From Glandiceps talaboti (taxonomy: Eukaryota > Hemichordata > Enteropneusta > Spengelidae): DNA of 64,000 nt. The position numbers and the translations under genes are program-made. Each line of letters begins with the position of its first letter. Positions within the stretch are counted from its first letter, which is position 1. The notes beneath the pieces are model-generated. The model had not been told where the DNA came from. It did not search any database and saw only the letters and a list, made by a program, of their open reading frames with translations. This document shows positions 1 through 13,528 of the stretch, in pieces. The stretch lies in the NCBI RefSeq assembly GCF_964340395.1, contig NC_135569.1:16114519-16178518 (forward strand). Reading direction: 5' to 3'.

Positions 1-648
1 GACATTTTGCATTGCTTTGCATCGCAAAGACAAGAAAACTTTGCGGTCACCTGATATTGTCTGAGTACCTGTACAAAAATACACACAACACAAAGACGAG
101 CATAACATGTACACAAATACGCAACGACAACGTTACCTCTTGAACTATACCAATCTTTCTATCATGTCCACCATCGGAAAAAAATACATTAGAGTGTATT
201 ACTGGTAAATGTTTTAGAAAGACAGTTGATGTTATTGTTTCCGATGCACTATCACTACCAATTAATTTCATCGTCACAACAAATCCTCTTTAATTGAACT
301 TTATACTTTTGAAATAAGTCTACTTTCTTGTTTGTTCAGTAAAACTCGAAATAACCGTGAATTTGCTTTATTGCTTTTGACAAATGATTAGTTTTAGTTG
401 TTTGTTGAGACCCAAGAGATTTAGACAATCAAGATCACCTTTCAACGCTGTAATGTTCCATTCAATCCTTAACTTTTAGATCCTCTACTAACTCAGCTGT
501 GGCATGTGTATCATAATTTTTGAGGTCAAAGGTTACTAGCGGTGGTTTAGAGCATATTATAACATTACATCTATCCTTGCAATCCATAGATGAAAGCCGT
601 ATCGTCTTGCAGTAGCATCCAACGATAGATATAGTGGTCTGAGATATG
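1..648. other. AT-rich unique DNA, no gene seen
   Basis: Only short random open frames occur here, with stops in all frames. No repeat, splice-bounded exon or RNA gene was recognised. Confidence 0.5.
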
Positions 649-659
649 ATATATATATA

Positions 660-714
<55 letters not shown>

Positions 715-732
715 CATATGTATGTATATCTT
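649..732. repeat. (AT)n microsatellite
   Basis: Almost uninterrupted AT dinucleotides run to about 710 and then pass into CATA/TATG units. The tyrosine/isoleucine-rich frames that cross it are artefacts of the repeat. Confidence 0.95.
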
Positions 733-1966
733 TTATCACATTTTCATAATAGATATGCAATATTCAAGTCACATAGCGTTTCATTTTGATAGTTTTAGCC
801 ATAAATGAAATAAATGTAAGCCTGACAGGAAAGATATTCCATTGAAAATTTCTGCAAAATAATGAGATATCGAAAAAAAAACTTTGCAAAGGTTGGCGTC
901 ATCTGCTCATGAAACAAGTATTGTACAATCCTATAACTATATGATGACATTAAATGTTAGTATTCAATAAAAAGAAAACGATGGCGTAAAATCACAATTG
1001 GAAAATGAATGTGGTTATATGCAAAGTACAGTAAAAATAACCATTTCGAAAATAGATTGAAGTAATAAATATCAATCACTTTAAGTTTCGGGTGGGGAAA
1101 TACAATTTATTTAGAAATAACTGGTTTAATGCAGAAGGAGTAAAAGTGTAACTTATCCAATATTTTACGAAGATTGCTCTCGAAGGCGCATGCGCTGCAA
1201 CGTCTGTATGGATTTGAGATCAGAGTACGATGGATCTGTAAATGAGGATTTCCGACGATATGAATACAACCACGGCTGGCGATGGAAAGTAAAGTGCAGT
1301 AACCAGATTGGGATTGACATTTGTCGACATTAACGCTCATCAAACCAATTTTGTGAGCTCATTAGAATATTCAGTTCAATTATTCGATATTCAATGTTAC
1401 GGGCAAAATAGCACGGATTGCTTCGTCATGCGAAGTAAATCTACACTGTTACTCTTCGAAATGATCACGGAGAGTGCGAATTGTGTTTTTGCCGTTGCCA
1501 TAGCAATAGACAATCTGGGATTGATTGGAATCGTCAGAATTGGTAGTTTTTACGTTTGGATGACATATCGTTATACCATACATTTTCAAACATACGACTG
1601 TCACGTGGAAGATATATCTCAAATAGTAGTTTGAGTACCTTTGAATGCTTAGCATGTCGATTTGATGTTTTGCCATGCACCCAGTCACATTCTATAATAC
1701 TAACAATGGTGTTGTATTGAATCATTGGACATATTTATGATGTATTTACAACTCCATTTGGTTTAATTTGTCTCGCCATTGGACACGTATCCTTACAAAA
1801 TAAAACTATTTTTAAGATACAACTTGGTAGCATCATACTGGTTTTTGCTCCTATCATGGTTTTGATATTGTAGTGCAAAGTGTTATGAAAGTAGCTACAG
1901 AAAACACATGTACACACTCATAGACACAAGAACACACACAGGCATACACGATACAGACAGGCACAA
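733..1966. other. unique DNA with one weak open frame
   Basis: A + strand frame is open from 1293 to 1634 but has no ATG near its 5' end and no recognisable domain. It contains a hydrophobic stretch (around AVAIAIDNLGLIGIV). It could be chance; nothing else was seen in this interval. Confidence 0.3.
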
Positions 1967-1973
1967 ACGGACG

Positions 1974-2021
<48 letters not shown>

Positions 2022-2022
2022 C
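1967..2022. repeat. (GACG)n/(GACA)n microsatellite
   Basis: A short GGAC run passes into about ten GACA units, followed by degenerate GACA-like DNA to about 2095. It is tetranucleotide slippage DNA, and the TDRQ-repeat open frame over it is not a gene. Confidence 0.95.
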
Positions 2023-3384
2023 GCCAAACAGACTCACAAACAAGCAGGAAGACCGACCAAGACTTGCATGTAGAGACACACAGACGTGGAACGTGACAGA
2101 ATTAGAGCAATTGGAGAGAAAACTGAGACAGAGCTTGTTGTACAGTGAATTTGTTACAGACAATTAAGTTTGACTACATTTCAGGAAAATAGAAAGTAGT
2201 AGGACAGCGTTTTATGGTAGAAAATTGCCTTGCTTTTATTGTAGCTTTAGAACATTTTATGAGTTCTCTAGAAGCGTAATGGCATGATGAAAATTTGATA
2301 AAAACATTTCTCCAAACAAAACATTCGAAGGAAGGAGAACATTTATTAAGGAAGCAAACATTGCGGTCGAATTGAAGAGAGTGTTTACACGAAGATAAAA
2401 TGTTCTCATGTTAATTTGCTCAAATGTACTACTACGCTAACAGGTATAAAGGAAAAAACCTACAACAATCCAATAATATTGTGAATCACATACAAATAAA
2501 AGCAATTTACAAATTATTCTAGTTTCTATCAAAAATACTACACAAACTAGCACTCTGCGATTTCGGTGATGATTGGTTGTTCAATAAAGCTAGCCTTATT
2601 ATGTGCAAAGGTTATGAACATTGAAAACACCCAATAACGAAAACATTCAGAACCTATGCTATCATTTGTTGTAATGTCATACCATTATACCATACCATAC
2701 ATATTTAAAATTCAAGAAAGTGAAGTCGTTTTATTCCCTTCAAACAAACCGTAATGTGCTTAAACCATTATGGTGAAACAAACCTTTTAGACATGAATAA
2801 GTAGTCAAACCAACTCTTAATATTGTAACATTTTGAAAATGTTCACAACTATTGTTCTTGACATCTAAATAATCAATCCACTGAGATTGATAATCATTAA
2901 ACATCGCTTACTTCAATACTTCATTTCTCATAACAACAGTTTGTTACAATTCCTATGTTGACAATTTGGTTTTGGGTTGTTGTCAAGAACATGGTAAAAA
3001 CAGAAAAGGTTCAAATTTTGGAAGAAGCTTTGACATTTCAAATATTTGATCCACATTTACAAGTGCTCTTTGTTTCCCTAAAATGCTTGCACTAACTGTG
3101 TCAATGGAAAGGCGATGAGATAGTGTAGTTACAATAGCATTCTCTTCATTTATTTTCTTGATGAGGTGTCGAACAGTAAAATCCATGTATTCGTGATAAA
3201 ACTAATTTACTACGCTGGAATGAAAGTGTTGAGTATTCGAAAACGCAGCCAGACAATCAAGGTTATAAGGGATACTCAATCCATGTGTTAGAAAGTCAAA
3301 TATCGCATTTAAAAATGAATTTATGAAATGGAAAAGGTATCACTGTTGATACATTAATATTACAACACTATATTCATCATACGT
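2023..3384. other. AT-rich unique DNA
   Basis: The only moderately coding-like frame is on the - strand at 2983-3186 (67 codons, starting MDFTVRHLIKKINEE). It has no recognised domain and no clear splice context, so it is not called as a gene. Confidence 0.4.
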
Positions 3385-3448
3385 GTATGATATGATATGG
3401 TATGATATGATATGATATGATATGATATGATATGATATGATATGATAT
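3385..3448. repeat. (TATGA)n pentanucleotide repeat
   Basis: About twelve TATGA units in tandem with one G substitution near 3399. It is one of several unrelated pentanucleotide arrays in the window. Confidence 0.95.
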
Positions 3449-5581
3449 CAAGGATGGTTTTTACAGTTGATGTTGAAGAAGACGTAGATCATTCAATAGT
3501 TCTTTCATTTTGTTGACAAGTTTTCCCTTCAGTGTGTATATTCTCCATATTTAACATGTTCCATCCATTTCACGCTGAGAATGACAGATGATGAAGCGAA
3601 AAGCAAGACTAATAAGGTACGACTTGTTACTTTTACATACATATACCACTTTCTTTACTGTCAAAGTAACTCTCAGATAGTCAGCCTTGGTCGATATAGG
3701 CATATAAAACACACGATTGTGAGTATCTGACATAAATCACGAACAGCCCGTAGTTGGGTTTAACCAGGATTACTTTAGTGTATTCCATTTTACTGACTGA
3801 TAGTCTGGTAAGATAGTTGATGAATATTTGATAGACGGTGGTAAACAATAGACCCATGGCGACGATCAATAATTTGTCATTAAGCCTCATTTTTAGTTAA
3901 ACTTTCCTAGGTAGACATTTTATCCACAATTTATCAAAAACCATGCATTGCATGAATTAACTCGTAATTATAATATAGGTCATAGGGCATGAATACATCC
4001 AAAATAATATTCTCTTTTCAAGGGCAGACAGACATACAACTTCTTATATTTGACTTTATAAGATCAGGAGATAACCAATTCCTTTGTTAGCCATTTCAAC
4101 CAGTATAAATGTTACAGAACGAACTCAGGTAGCTACGATTCTGGGGTCTGTCGGCTGTTATTTTTGAATCAACGTGGTATTACGTCAAAAGCTAAACATG
4201 TCTTTAAGCAAAGCAATTAAGCAAAATATCGCCATTACAGACGCTTTAAATTGGATAGACATTGAACACAAAAATAATGAATGTAAAATTGCCGTGCAAG
4301 GTCAATGAATTCTTGCTTCATTTTTCACTGTAAAGATTTCATTAAAGATATAACCGTATACAATAAATGTATTTGGAAGATACAAGGACGCTTATATCTG
4401 ATAACCGATTCATTTTAGAACACATGTTACCTAACTGTTAAGCGCCAAGGGCTGTTTTGATTACGATCTAATTCTCACGGCCTTGTTTCAAAACACTATA
4501 GCCTTCAATTACTCACCAGGTCATGTGATCAAAACAATGAATATCAATTTACAACATTGGACGGTTTACTATTTTCTAACAGAGACATGGGTTTGTATAA
4601 TGTACGAATTTAATCTTCAGCTGGTGATTATCAAAATGTCTCTGAGAAAATCACATGACTGTCAGAGCAGTACATTTTAATCTATTGGCGCACTGCAGTG
4701 ATCTATGACAGGGGATTGAGATTGTGAAATATTCATCCCCTTCTGATGGAAAACCCTCACGGGAGCACGACCTTGTACAAAAGGGAATGTTTTCATGATA
4801 AATCGGCTTAGAGAAACGAGTTTATTCCCCCACATTACCCCCCATTACTGCACACCTGAAATATTAAATGGAGTTCGGTGAGATATAGAGGTACATAAAA
4901 GATTAATTATTGAACGATGTCGAACTCGAAATTACGAGAAAACACAAACTATATAATACCATTTTCGTGTTATTGTTCAGAAGATAGTGATTGTTGAGAT
5001 AGATTAAAGGCTGGCTAGACATCTGAATAGTTATATTCATATTTATGATGCATTCATTTTATCAAGTTTAAAGTAATACTAATAATTCTTGCAGGCACCA
5101 TTCATATAAGAACTACACTCTTGACATCATGTGGAGTGACACAAACCAGCTATGCACGCAACTCTTAGTTAAACTCTACATTAAAAACTGTCTTAGTGTT
5201 AAGGTTTATATCAAGTACTTTTTTAAAGGTTAAATATGAAGTGTGCACATATGGGATCTAATCGAGTATATAACAGTTAATCAGGTTGTGGAATTGTGAT
5301 CACCTTTATCAATAAGTAAGGGCTTAACAGAGTCACTCTAATGAATGCTTACTCTTCAAGTGGTTTACAATCAACTTGAAGAAAAGATTAAGAATTGTAA
5401 TCATCCTGATTAGTTTTTAGAGATATTATAATCATTGGGAAGGTGTCAATACAAACACTGAAATTGAATCACAAGTTGAAGCTTTATATGGAAGACCATA
5501 AATGGTTTTAAAAGTACACATACGCAGTAAGAAAAACGGATACTATTGGCCGAACACTCGTCTTAAAATACAATATAACCC
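3449..5581. other. AT-rich unique DNA, no gene supported
   Basis: Scanned on both strands. A small + strand ORF at 4198-4308 (36 codons, starting MSLSKAIKQN) has reasonable amino-acid composition but no recognisable family or splice sites. Nothing else of note. Confidence 0.4.
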
Positions 5582-6010
5582 AGTTAATCTGAAACATAAC
5601 GTCTTTTGGCTAGACAACAAGTCTAACTTTGCTACATTTTATCGCCAGCCTCGATAAAACTTTAATTGTCACATTTCGTTTATGTTAAGGGTGCGCATCG
5701 CCTAAAGGTAGCTCCTTTACTGAACAATGTAGCAATGCTCGTAAGAGATTTGTTGAGTCAGGCGATAAAATTTAGCAATGTTGGTTACAGTTTTGTTGAG
5801 CCAGACGATGAAATGTAGCAGTGTCAGTAACATCTTTGTTGAGCAAGACGATACAATTTAGCAATGCTGGTAAGAGATTTGTTGAGCCAGGCGATAAAGT
5901 GTAGCTGCACTGTATTAGTAACTTAAGATGTTTCTTGAGCCAGATGATAAAATGTAGCAATGCTAGCTAGATGTTTGTGGCATTAGATGACGTTGCATTT
6001 CAGATTAACT
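5582..6010. mobile_element. Non-autonomous inverted-repeat element with internal 43-bp minisatellite
   Basis: The left end begins AGTTAATCTGAAA at 5582 and the right end (5998-6010) is its exact reverse complement. With gaps the similarity continues for about 70 bp on each side, reaching a GCTACATTTTATC block that recurs, inverted, in the internal repeats. Between the arms are five tandem units that start at 5741, 5784, 5827, 5870 and 5918, with period 43 and one 48-bp spacing, each carrying a TTGTTGAGCCAG-like core. No open frame is present. No clear target-site duplication was found, so superfamily is not assigned. It reads as a MITE or foldback element whose inner region has been tandemly amplified. 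Confidence 0.75.
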
Positions 6011-9000
6011 AACTACAGTAATGCCTGTCTTGAATTATTGTTTATATTTTAATGGTTTAAATCCTTGGAGAGCGGTGCTACTTTTTAAATTATTTGATGA
6101 TCAGAGAAGAATTGATGTCATGAAGAGATGACATGGCTAGTAAATTATTGAATTAGTCTTTGACGTTAGTATGTCAAGGTAACCTGGGGTTTTAGTTTAT
6201 ATGCAAATTGTTTGCTAGTGATTACCATATTAAAGCAGACGAGGTGGCACTTATACACATCTATGATTTCACACAGATCACGTACGGCACCTATATGGTT
6301 ATAATGATAATCCAATTGAATATGGCAACTATATTTGCGCAAGCCTAGTATAAAAGTCACCACGTTGTGAGTTGTACACAGGCCATAATACATTGGTCTG
6401 TGTTCAACTTACAACCAGGCTGTAATGTGCTATACCATTGGATTAAATTAGGCAATATCGTATGAAAGGTTGGTTTACATAATGATGAATTTTGTTCAGA
6501 TATTCTTTAGGACAATAGCTGTTGTATTTTGGGCTAGACCGATGCACGTTTATCAAATTAATTTGCATATCGACGAAATATAGTAATTAGGCAATATCTA
6601 TTATAATCCTATGCAATTTGCTCAGCACAGTCGATAACACAACATAAACGGTGTATACATTGGGTCGGTGTGACATACATATAAAATAGTTTATTAAGGA
6701 TTGTTAACTATTTCAGTAATTATAAACATCTTAAAAGTGGTGACTTCACAGTTTACATACCTTGGTACAACATATGCTGATCCATAGTAATTAGCTTAAT
6801 TTAATTTACATAGCCCTATACAATGACCAATTACATATCAAAGAAATTAGAAGGCTGCCCTCTGTGGCAGTTTGAATTTAAGTAGGGTCACAAACTTTAA
6901 GAAATGCGATGTCACAGAATTGTTTTAAATTTGATTGACTCCAGTTCAATTTACTCGATTTTCTGGTAACATTTAGTTTACAATTTTATATAGTAATAGA
7001 TCAATTCAAAGTCAAACCTATCACTGACTGATTGTGTGTTTTTTTATTAACGTTATTTGTGAGTGCCCCCGGCCCCAGCGTGTGTGTTCTTTCTCATTTC
7101 TTCAATGCTTGTGGTGCTCACCCTATCCTGGGTATTAGTATAGATACGAAGATAATGGCAATCAAACGAAAAAACACTCAATGCTGTACACTTGTTTTAG
7201 ATTGGTCAAAGTAGACACGGATTGTGGAACATTCACACACTTTAATTACATTTCTAAAGTAAAAATACACAAAGTCTTTAGAACTGAAGAAGTAGACGCC
7301 AAACCGAGAGCAAACTGACATTCAGCTAATCGTAGAATAGATAAAATACGACAAACTAATAATTTTAACCCCTGAATATCTATGTTTTAAAATATAAGCT
7401 TGATATAAATTTGTGAGATGATCAGATGCAACGAACAAAACACAAGTTACATTTACATGTGTCATCTAGTTACAATACGTTGGGTAAATTCATAGGGTAT
7501 GTCAGAATGAAAATGAAAACATGAAAACAGATGGTCATGTGTTCAATGAAAATATACATCCCTTTTAAGAACATTGACACTAAAAACTCAAACACAATTC
7601 AACAAATGCTCCCAATTGAAGGAACTCATTTCTGCTGTCAAGACTATATCTTTAATGGTTCAATGGGCAATTAAGCTGTTCATAAAATTTAGTTTTGCAC
7701 CCTGTTTTTACCCTACTTACAGCAGATTACAAGAATTAGTAGAGCGAACACCTGAAAATGCAGTCATGATTCACGGGCTAGATTGTTCGAATTAAGGCAT
7801 TCAGTTTTGAATTGTAGTTTTTCCATTAAATGACTGCAAATATAACAAGAAAACGTGTCATAATGCTGTTGATTTTCAAAATGTCGGCGTTTGCCGATTT
7901 AGTAAGGCCGAGATGTTCAATAGGCTATGAGATTAAATGCTGAAATAAACAGTTAATCACCCATAAGAAGTCCGATCAGATGTGTTATGATCATATGCCA
8001 GACAGTGAATGTCTATCAATTGGTATGGATGAGGTGATTAGTGGAACCCTGTATTGAATATGCAACCGTCAGGGAGACACATACTTCTTTAAATAAATGA
8101 AGTTTTCGAACGTTCATTTATCAAACCCATTTGAGTTACATAATGCTGCTGTCTGATAAGATTTGAAAACTCATAAAGCTAAAATGGTCCACAGTTAAAG
8201 GTCGTTCCTTCTATTCTAACCAAAGCAAGTTTGTAATGAAGAAGTTAACCAAAATCACCGCTATTCGTATAACTGTTGCTGCATGGAAATATCACGCTCA
8301 AAGCAAAGTTTTAGCGAATTGAAATTCTAACCAGTATCGTCGGTAATCCCTTTTTGAAAAAAAAAAATGGCAGCAATTGGAGAGGGTTTATAGAAGATGT
8401 CTGTATAAAGAGTTGTGATGAATGAAATGTCCAAAATGAAAGACTTGACATAATAATCAAATGCGTACATAAAAGGTATTCCGAAGAGACGAAGGGAAAA
8501 TCACATTTTTACACGAGAACAGATTTAAGAATCACTAATCCCTTCAGAATAATAAAGTCTCGACACTTACTTAATACGAAGAGGTTCACAAGCACGTAAT
8601 TAAAGCGTCGTAAGAGTGAGTGACACTGGCGTTCACAATATGATTAAGTGCATAAAGCCTTACTTTAGCACATTATTTGTTTGCAGCATAGGTAATCTGA
8701 AGTATATCTCACAAGCAGCTTACCTCACACAGAACAGTCAAATGGAAATTTAACGTGAGTTCTCTACGCTGCACAGTTTGTTTGGAGCGTTTGAAAACTA
8801 TTACTTTTCAATGTAATTTTTCAAAAGACCGATTCAAGATATATAGAATATGATATTGTTAAAAATCAATCGATGGCTCTTTATTCCACTTATGGTACTG
8901 CGCATGCGTACATACACAGCGTTGCGCAAACTAGTATTCCACTAACTAAAAATAGTAAGATGTTTTTCCTTTTACTTGGCTAAATCCTGTCGAACATTAC

Positions 9001-10855
9001 ACAACGAAATCACACTTTCGCGTGTTATCAGACTACTTACTTACACTGATTGTAGAAACTGTCGCAAGCCTAAAACTATCCACACTTTCAGTCATATCAC
9101 GCAATCACTGGATATGCTAATCACGAAAACGTTCATGCTTGAGTGTCTAGGCACTTTGTTTCCCGCTCACTTCTATTAAAAGCCATTAAAATGCCATAAA
9201 CAGCAGGCACAGTATAATGTTATAATTATCGTACACAGACAAAATCTACGACCATCTAGATATATCTTGGCGAATTCAGTATGCTTCCTACCGTTGGTAG
9301 TTTGTTTGATGTGCTAAATTTGGCAAACTGCGCATACTATGCGCAGGAAAGGTGAAAGGTTAAATAATTCTTATTACGCAAATGGCATACAGTAACGATA
9401 ATCATGTTTAATGACATGACAGTGAGGAATGCTTAATATGTTTTTAAATGTAAAGATATCATCCAGCTTGGTTTTATTTTAAATAAAAAAATGTATGTAG
9501 AATACACACAAGTGACAGCTACTCACTTTACGAACAGACAATAACAAACATACATAAAGAGGATTAGCATATCGATTGGCAACAGCAAACCACACCAAAA
9601 AGTCTTGAAACACAACATGGCTTTAAAAAAAATAAGCCACTCTCTGTCTCGTACCTTTGAAAACAATACGCAATAAATAACTATACAAGAAGTAGATACG
9701 TTTTGCAGTGTTTATCCTTTCCTTTTAACTTTGGAGAAACACTAAAAAGCAGGGAATTTTCATCTGTCGAAATATTATTGAGTTTGTAATGGATTGGCGA
9801 CTATTTATCAAACAAAACCACTCGAAGAACTAAAATGTGAAATGTCTGTTTACTAGCATCATTAATTTACAAAGCCCGCATACAACTATGAATGCATAAG
9901 CTATTAATCGGCTAGAATAATCGTATTGGACTAATTTACAAATGACGCAATACATTAAATGTTATATATTTGTCGTCTATACTTTTTGCGATAAGAATGG
10001 TTAAAATAATATCTTTTATAATATCTTTTAAAGCGATGCACTAATCCGGTTATTGATTTTCTTTGCTCACCTGGGGAGAGCCTACACAGACGGTCAAACA
10101 TGTATGTTCCAAAAACACATTTGAAAGTAAAACATCAGAACGTGTAAACATATCTGGAGATAATAGGTACAGATTGCTGTGATAAGATGTAGTAAAATGT
10201 ATTTACATTAGCTAAATAATACCATGGGTATTTGGACAAAGTTGCAATTAGTTTCCTTAGCAAACACATCTGTGATATTTGTGGTACAGTTGATCTGATA
10301 AATGTATCTTTTGAACATTATATTTTCATTTTTAGAAATTTTACGCGTTCGTTTTCTCATTTGAAATGTGCTAACGTGATGAAGTGGAGACATAGACATT
10401 ATGTAAATATGATACACTTCGGTCTGAAATCATTCATATATTACGAATCAACCAGGTTTAGGCCATGAATGAAATTAATACTTTTGAGATCTCATTTGTT
10501 TGTGTAAATGGTCAATATCTTCTGTTGTTTTTGGTTCTATGTCCAGACAAGAAACTGTTCCTTAGTCTGTGGAGACACTTTTCTAAAACACAGCAGGATA
10601 GCACCGAACACTTCACAGATGATGTTGTTCACGACAATTAGGGCTCATTCCCTTACGCCTTTTGGAAAACAGAAGACATAGCCATTTTGTGTCTGACGTA
10701 TTAAAGTTTACCTATGTATATGTCATTACTAAAATATGGAATCTATTGCTACTAGATACAAGTCAATGAATACCAAGACTCCAGTCCATTTTGAGGATAA
10801 AAAAGCTACCAATCCAAATTACAATTCTAATGATAAACATAGCATATCCTTAAGG
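6011..10855. other. AT-rich DNA, no gene supported
   Basis: Nearly 5 kb without a convincing exon, RNA gene or long repeat, apart from the possible degenerate core-repeat fragment listed separately near 6.4-6.7 kb. Open frames of 60-75 codons occur on both strands at the density expected by chance. Confidence 0.45.
6430..6690 (+). repeat. possible degenerate fragment of the pearl-like core repeat
   Basis: Two AATTAGGCAATATC motifs lie about 134 bp apart (near 6447 and 6580). The second is preceded by AATTAATTTGCATAT, the same order seen in the core units of the elements at 22.3 and 44.3 kb (TTTGCAT, AATTA, GGCTATATC). The remainder is too diverged to align by eye. Confidence 0.35.
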
Positions 10856-10892
10856 GCGTTGGTTAGTTGGCTGGTTGGTTGGTTGGTTGGTT
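10856..10892. repeat. (GGTT)n microsatellite
   Basis: Short tandem GGTT tract with an imperfect left edge. Confidence 0.9.
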
Positions 10893-13183
10893 CTAAACAC
10901 ACAATAATATAACTATATAATTTTATGTTTATTTTGCAATTTCCTCCTTCACACTCTGGGTAGACGCAACCCCAACGGATGTTCGTAAATTTGATATATT
11001 GTCCTTTGGATATTTTGCGAGCTTGGCGACAGAAATTGATTGAATGCACGCGAAAGAAATCATATCAAAGTCCCAAACGCAATAATTTATGCTAAAACAA
11101 ACAAAACAACTCACATATAATTATGACCAATTTGAATTCATCATAAACAATACTGACAAGAGAAACATGAGAAGTCAAGTGATATCCAACCAAACAATTA
11201 TACACTGGCAATTATGCGATAAATTTACCTCGAGGATATTCCACCCAAGGATATGGAAAATGAAGGGCGCCCACACAATAAAGCAATCACTTATGTGACG
11301 TGGGCTTTCTCGTTACCATGTATTCTCTGTAATAGAGAAGTATGCTCGTCATTTTGTCGGCTGCCATGGTATCGATCTGATGCCTTTTATTTCGCGCGGG
11401 CGGGAAATCACCCTGACTCAAAGAGCAGTATACGGAAGGCAGGTGTCCTTTTTGGCTGGTTTATCATTGGATGTGCCAGGGTTTAAAAGCTTATATTTTT
11501 GGAGCCTTTGAGCCAAACCAAATTTGTGAGATTCCATGTGAGTGAAAACAATTCAGCTTTCTAATCTGTATTATTGAATTTTCGTTCACCAGTTTATATG
11601 ATAGCACTCGTCCGATCCAACGTAATACTTCTACTATCGAATGATTTTGATGTTGTTATAGCTGTGCGTTCTGAGGAGCTCCATAGTAATTTTTGAATCA
11701 AATATGGGGTCCATTGAACCACTTAAAGGACGTATCAGACGAGGCAGTCGTGATTTATCCTAATATGTGTCAATGGTTAAGTTAGAGTATTGTAGTTTCT
11801 AAATTGAATTCAAGGTACTAACATATATACCACAATGGACTTGAATGTGAAAACACGTGGTCGGGATATTTTTTTTATAATTACTGTATTGCTTTTCCAC
11901 GAGTCTTAATGCTATAATTTCATTAGGAATTTAAATGAAAGTATAGAATAATAGCCGTGAATTATGACAATCTACGTGTGGACGGAATTAATCATGAACG
12001 GCTAACTGTCCTGCCGTTCCCAAAGAAACGACACACATCTGTCATGTTTGGATGATCTATCGAAAAAGAACTCAAATTTTGTTAGTTGACTGGAAAGACT
12101 AGTTTAAATGCTTCTTATTTATGTTATTTATGTGTATGCTGTAGTAGAACACCTTCCCGTAAACTCGAGCCAAAAAGCCGGAACAACTGTATTTCTATTA
12201 GTTAATATCAAATGCCCTCATCCGTCGTGTATATACGTTTTCAGTTCCCTACGCATTCACAACTTCCGTTTTCAATGGATCTCTATCTCAAGCAAAAGGC
12301 AGGAGAGGCGTGTGTAAAAACTGTATACAGCAATAACAATATTCAATTTACATGTATACGCCATTACAAAATATTCACGGTGGTTGACTTGTAATTCACA
12401 GACAAACAGTTTGGAGAAAACCAAATGCTATATTTATTATATATTTATAACATATAGATTCTAGGGTGCAATATTATTCTACCAGCTGACAGAGAATGGG
12501 TCCATTTTTATCACTTCATTAATTATTCACGTACACTGAAGCTACTTAAAATAGATATCGTCTTTTCTTTCAAATAACTTTTCTTTATAAAACTAATAAA
12601 TTTTTAACCCTGGTGTTTATTTTCCATTACACTTACTAATATCCAATTTATGTAGCTTCATAGCTTTTGTTTTTAACACGAATCAGTTTCACTAAGCAAT
12701 ACATATCTAATAAACTCTTGTTAAGTTTGACTAATTTAAATGTTATTTTGAGATGGACATTTTCGTCTCCAATAGTTCCTACAAAACATCATATCGATAA
12801 TAATAGGCCCCTTTTCTATTTATATTATCACGCCACGAAATTGGTTACAGATGACTTCCATGTTGCATTAACGTATGGAATGTTTACTACATATGGTGCC
12901 ATTTGATGAATTCATGTCGTGGTCAGAGGGGAATATACTTTTGATAAATTATCATTATAAATATTGATATTCGTATCAAAGGTTTTTGTTTTTATCAAGT
13001 GTTGTTACTAAAATGATAATTATGTTGTCATGAGAGGACCAACACTTGTGCCGATCCCTCTAGCGTTCGGTGAGTAAGGAATCATACATATTTTATAATG
13101 ATTGATTGGGCTGTGAAAACCACACTGAGAAGCAATAGATTAGACTTAGCCAGCAAAATAATACGTATTGTATCGCCTAAGGG
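10893..13183. other. unique DNA, no gene supported
   Basis: A less AT-rich patch near 11.25-11.49 kb carries a 77-codon + strand frame. No domain, splice context or repeat structure was recognised there or in the rest of the interval. Confidence 0.4.
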
Positions 13184-13189
13184 TTGTGT

Positions 13190-13528
13190 ATGAAGCCTGA
13201 TACTTCCTCTGGGATAGTGGATGGACGAGCATGCATATATTTTATCGGGTATTCTAAGCTAGGGACCTTTCAGCATATCCGTGGTACGCACAGAAAAGGG
13301 CATAGAAGTAGTGTGTCGTCAAAATATCACATACGTGGTTCGTTCTGCAATACTAATATGCTAACGTGTGTTACTGTATATGAACTATTTATACCGGAGT
13401 GTGTACGTCGCCGTACTGGCTGCCCTAAGCAGTTGAGTGTTTCCATTGAAGAGATATTTCCAGATCAGAAGTTCCCGATTCATGTACTTCCGTTATCCGG
13501 GAAAGAGGAGTTTTCTGAGACTGGTTAA
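13190..13528 (+). CDS. uncertain open reading frame, unknown product
   Basis: An ATG at 13190 opens a frame of 112 codons starting MKPDTSSGIVDGRA and ending EEFSETG before a TAA. I do not recognise any domain. It has no signal peptide or membrane span, is scattered with cysteines, and lies in a locally less AT-rich stretch that continues towards the candidate first exon at 14.4 kb. It could be a chance ORF in upstream DNA, part of a 5' exon, or a small gene. It is listed only because it is the longest non-repetitive frame in the first 30 kb that begins with an ATG. Confidence 0.15.
   Translation: MKPDTSSGIVDGRACIYFIGYSKLGTFQHIRGTHRKGHRSSVSSKYHIRGSFCNTNMLTCVTVYELFIPECVRRRTGCPKQLSVSIEEIFPDQKFPIHVLPLSGKEEFSETG

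Noticed and set aside
1293-1634. 108-codon frame with a hydrophobic middle
   Set aside because: Begins without an ATG, no family resemblance and no splice signals good enough to call an exon.
5741-5966. CRISPR-like regular repeats
   Set aside because: Contiguous minisatellite units without unique spacers, inside an inverted-repeat element in animal-type DNA.
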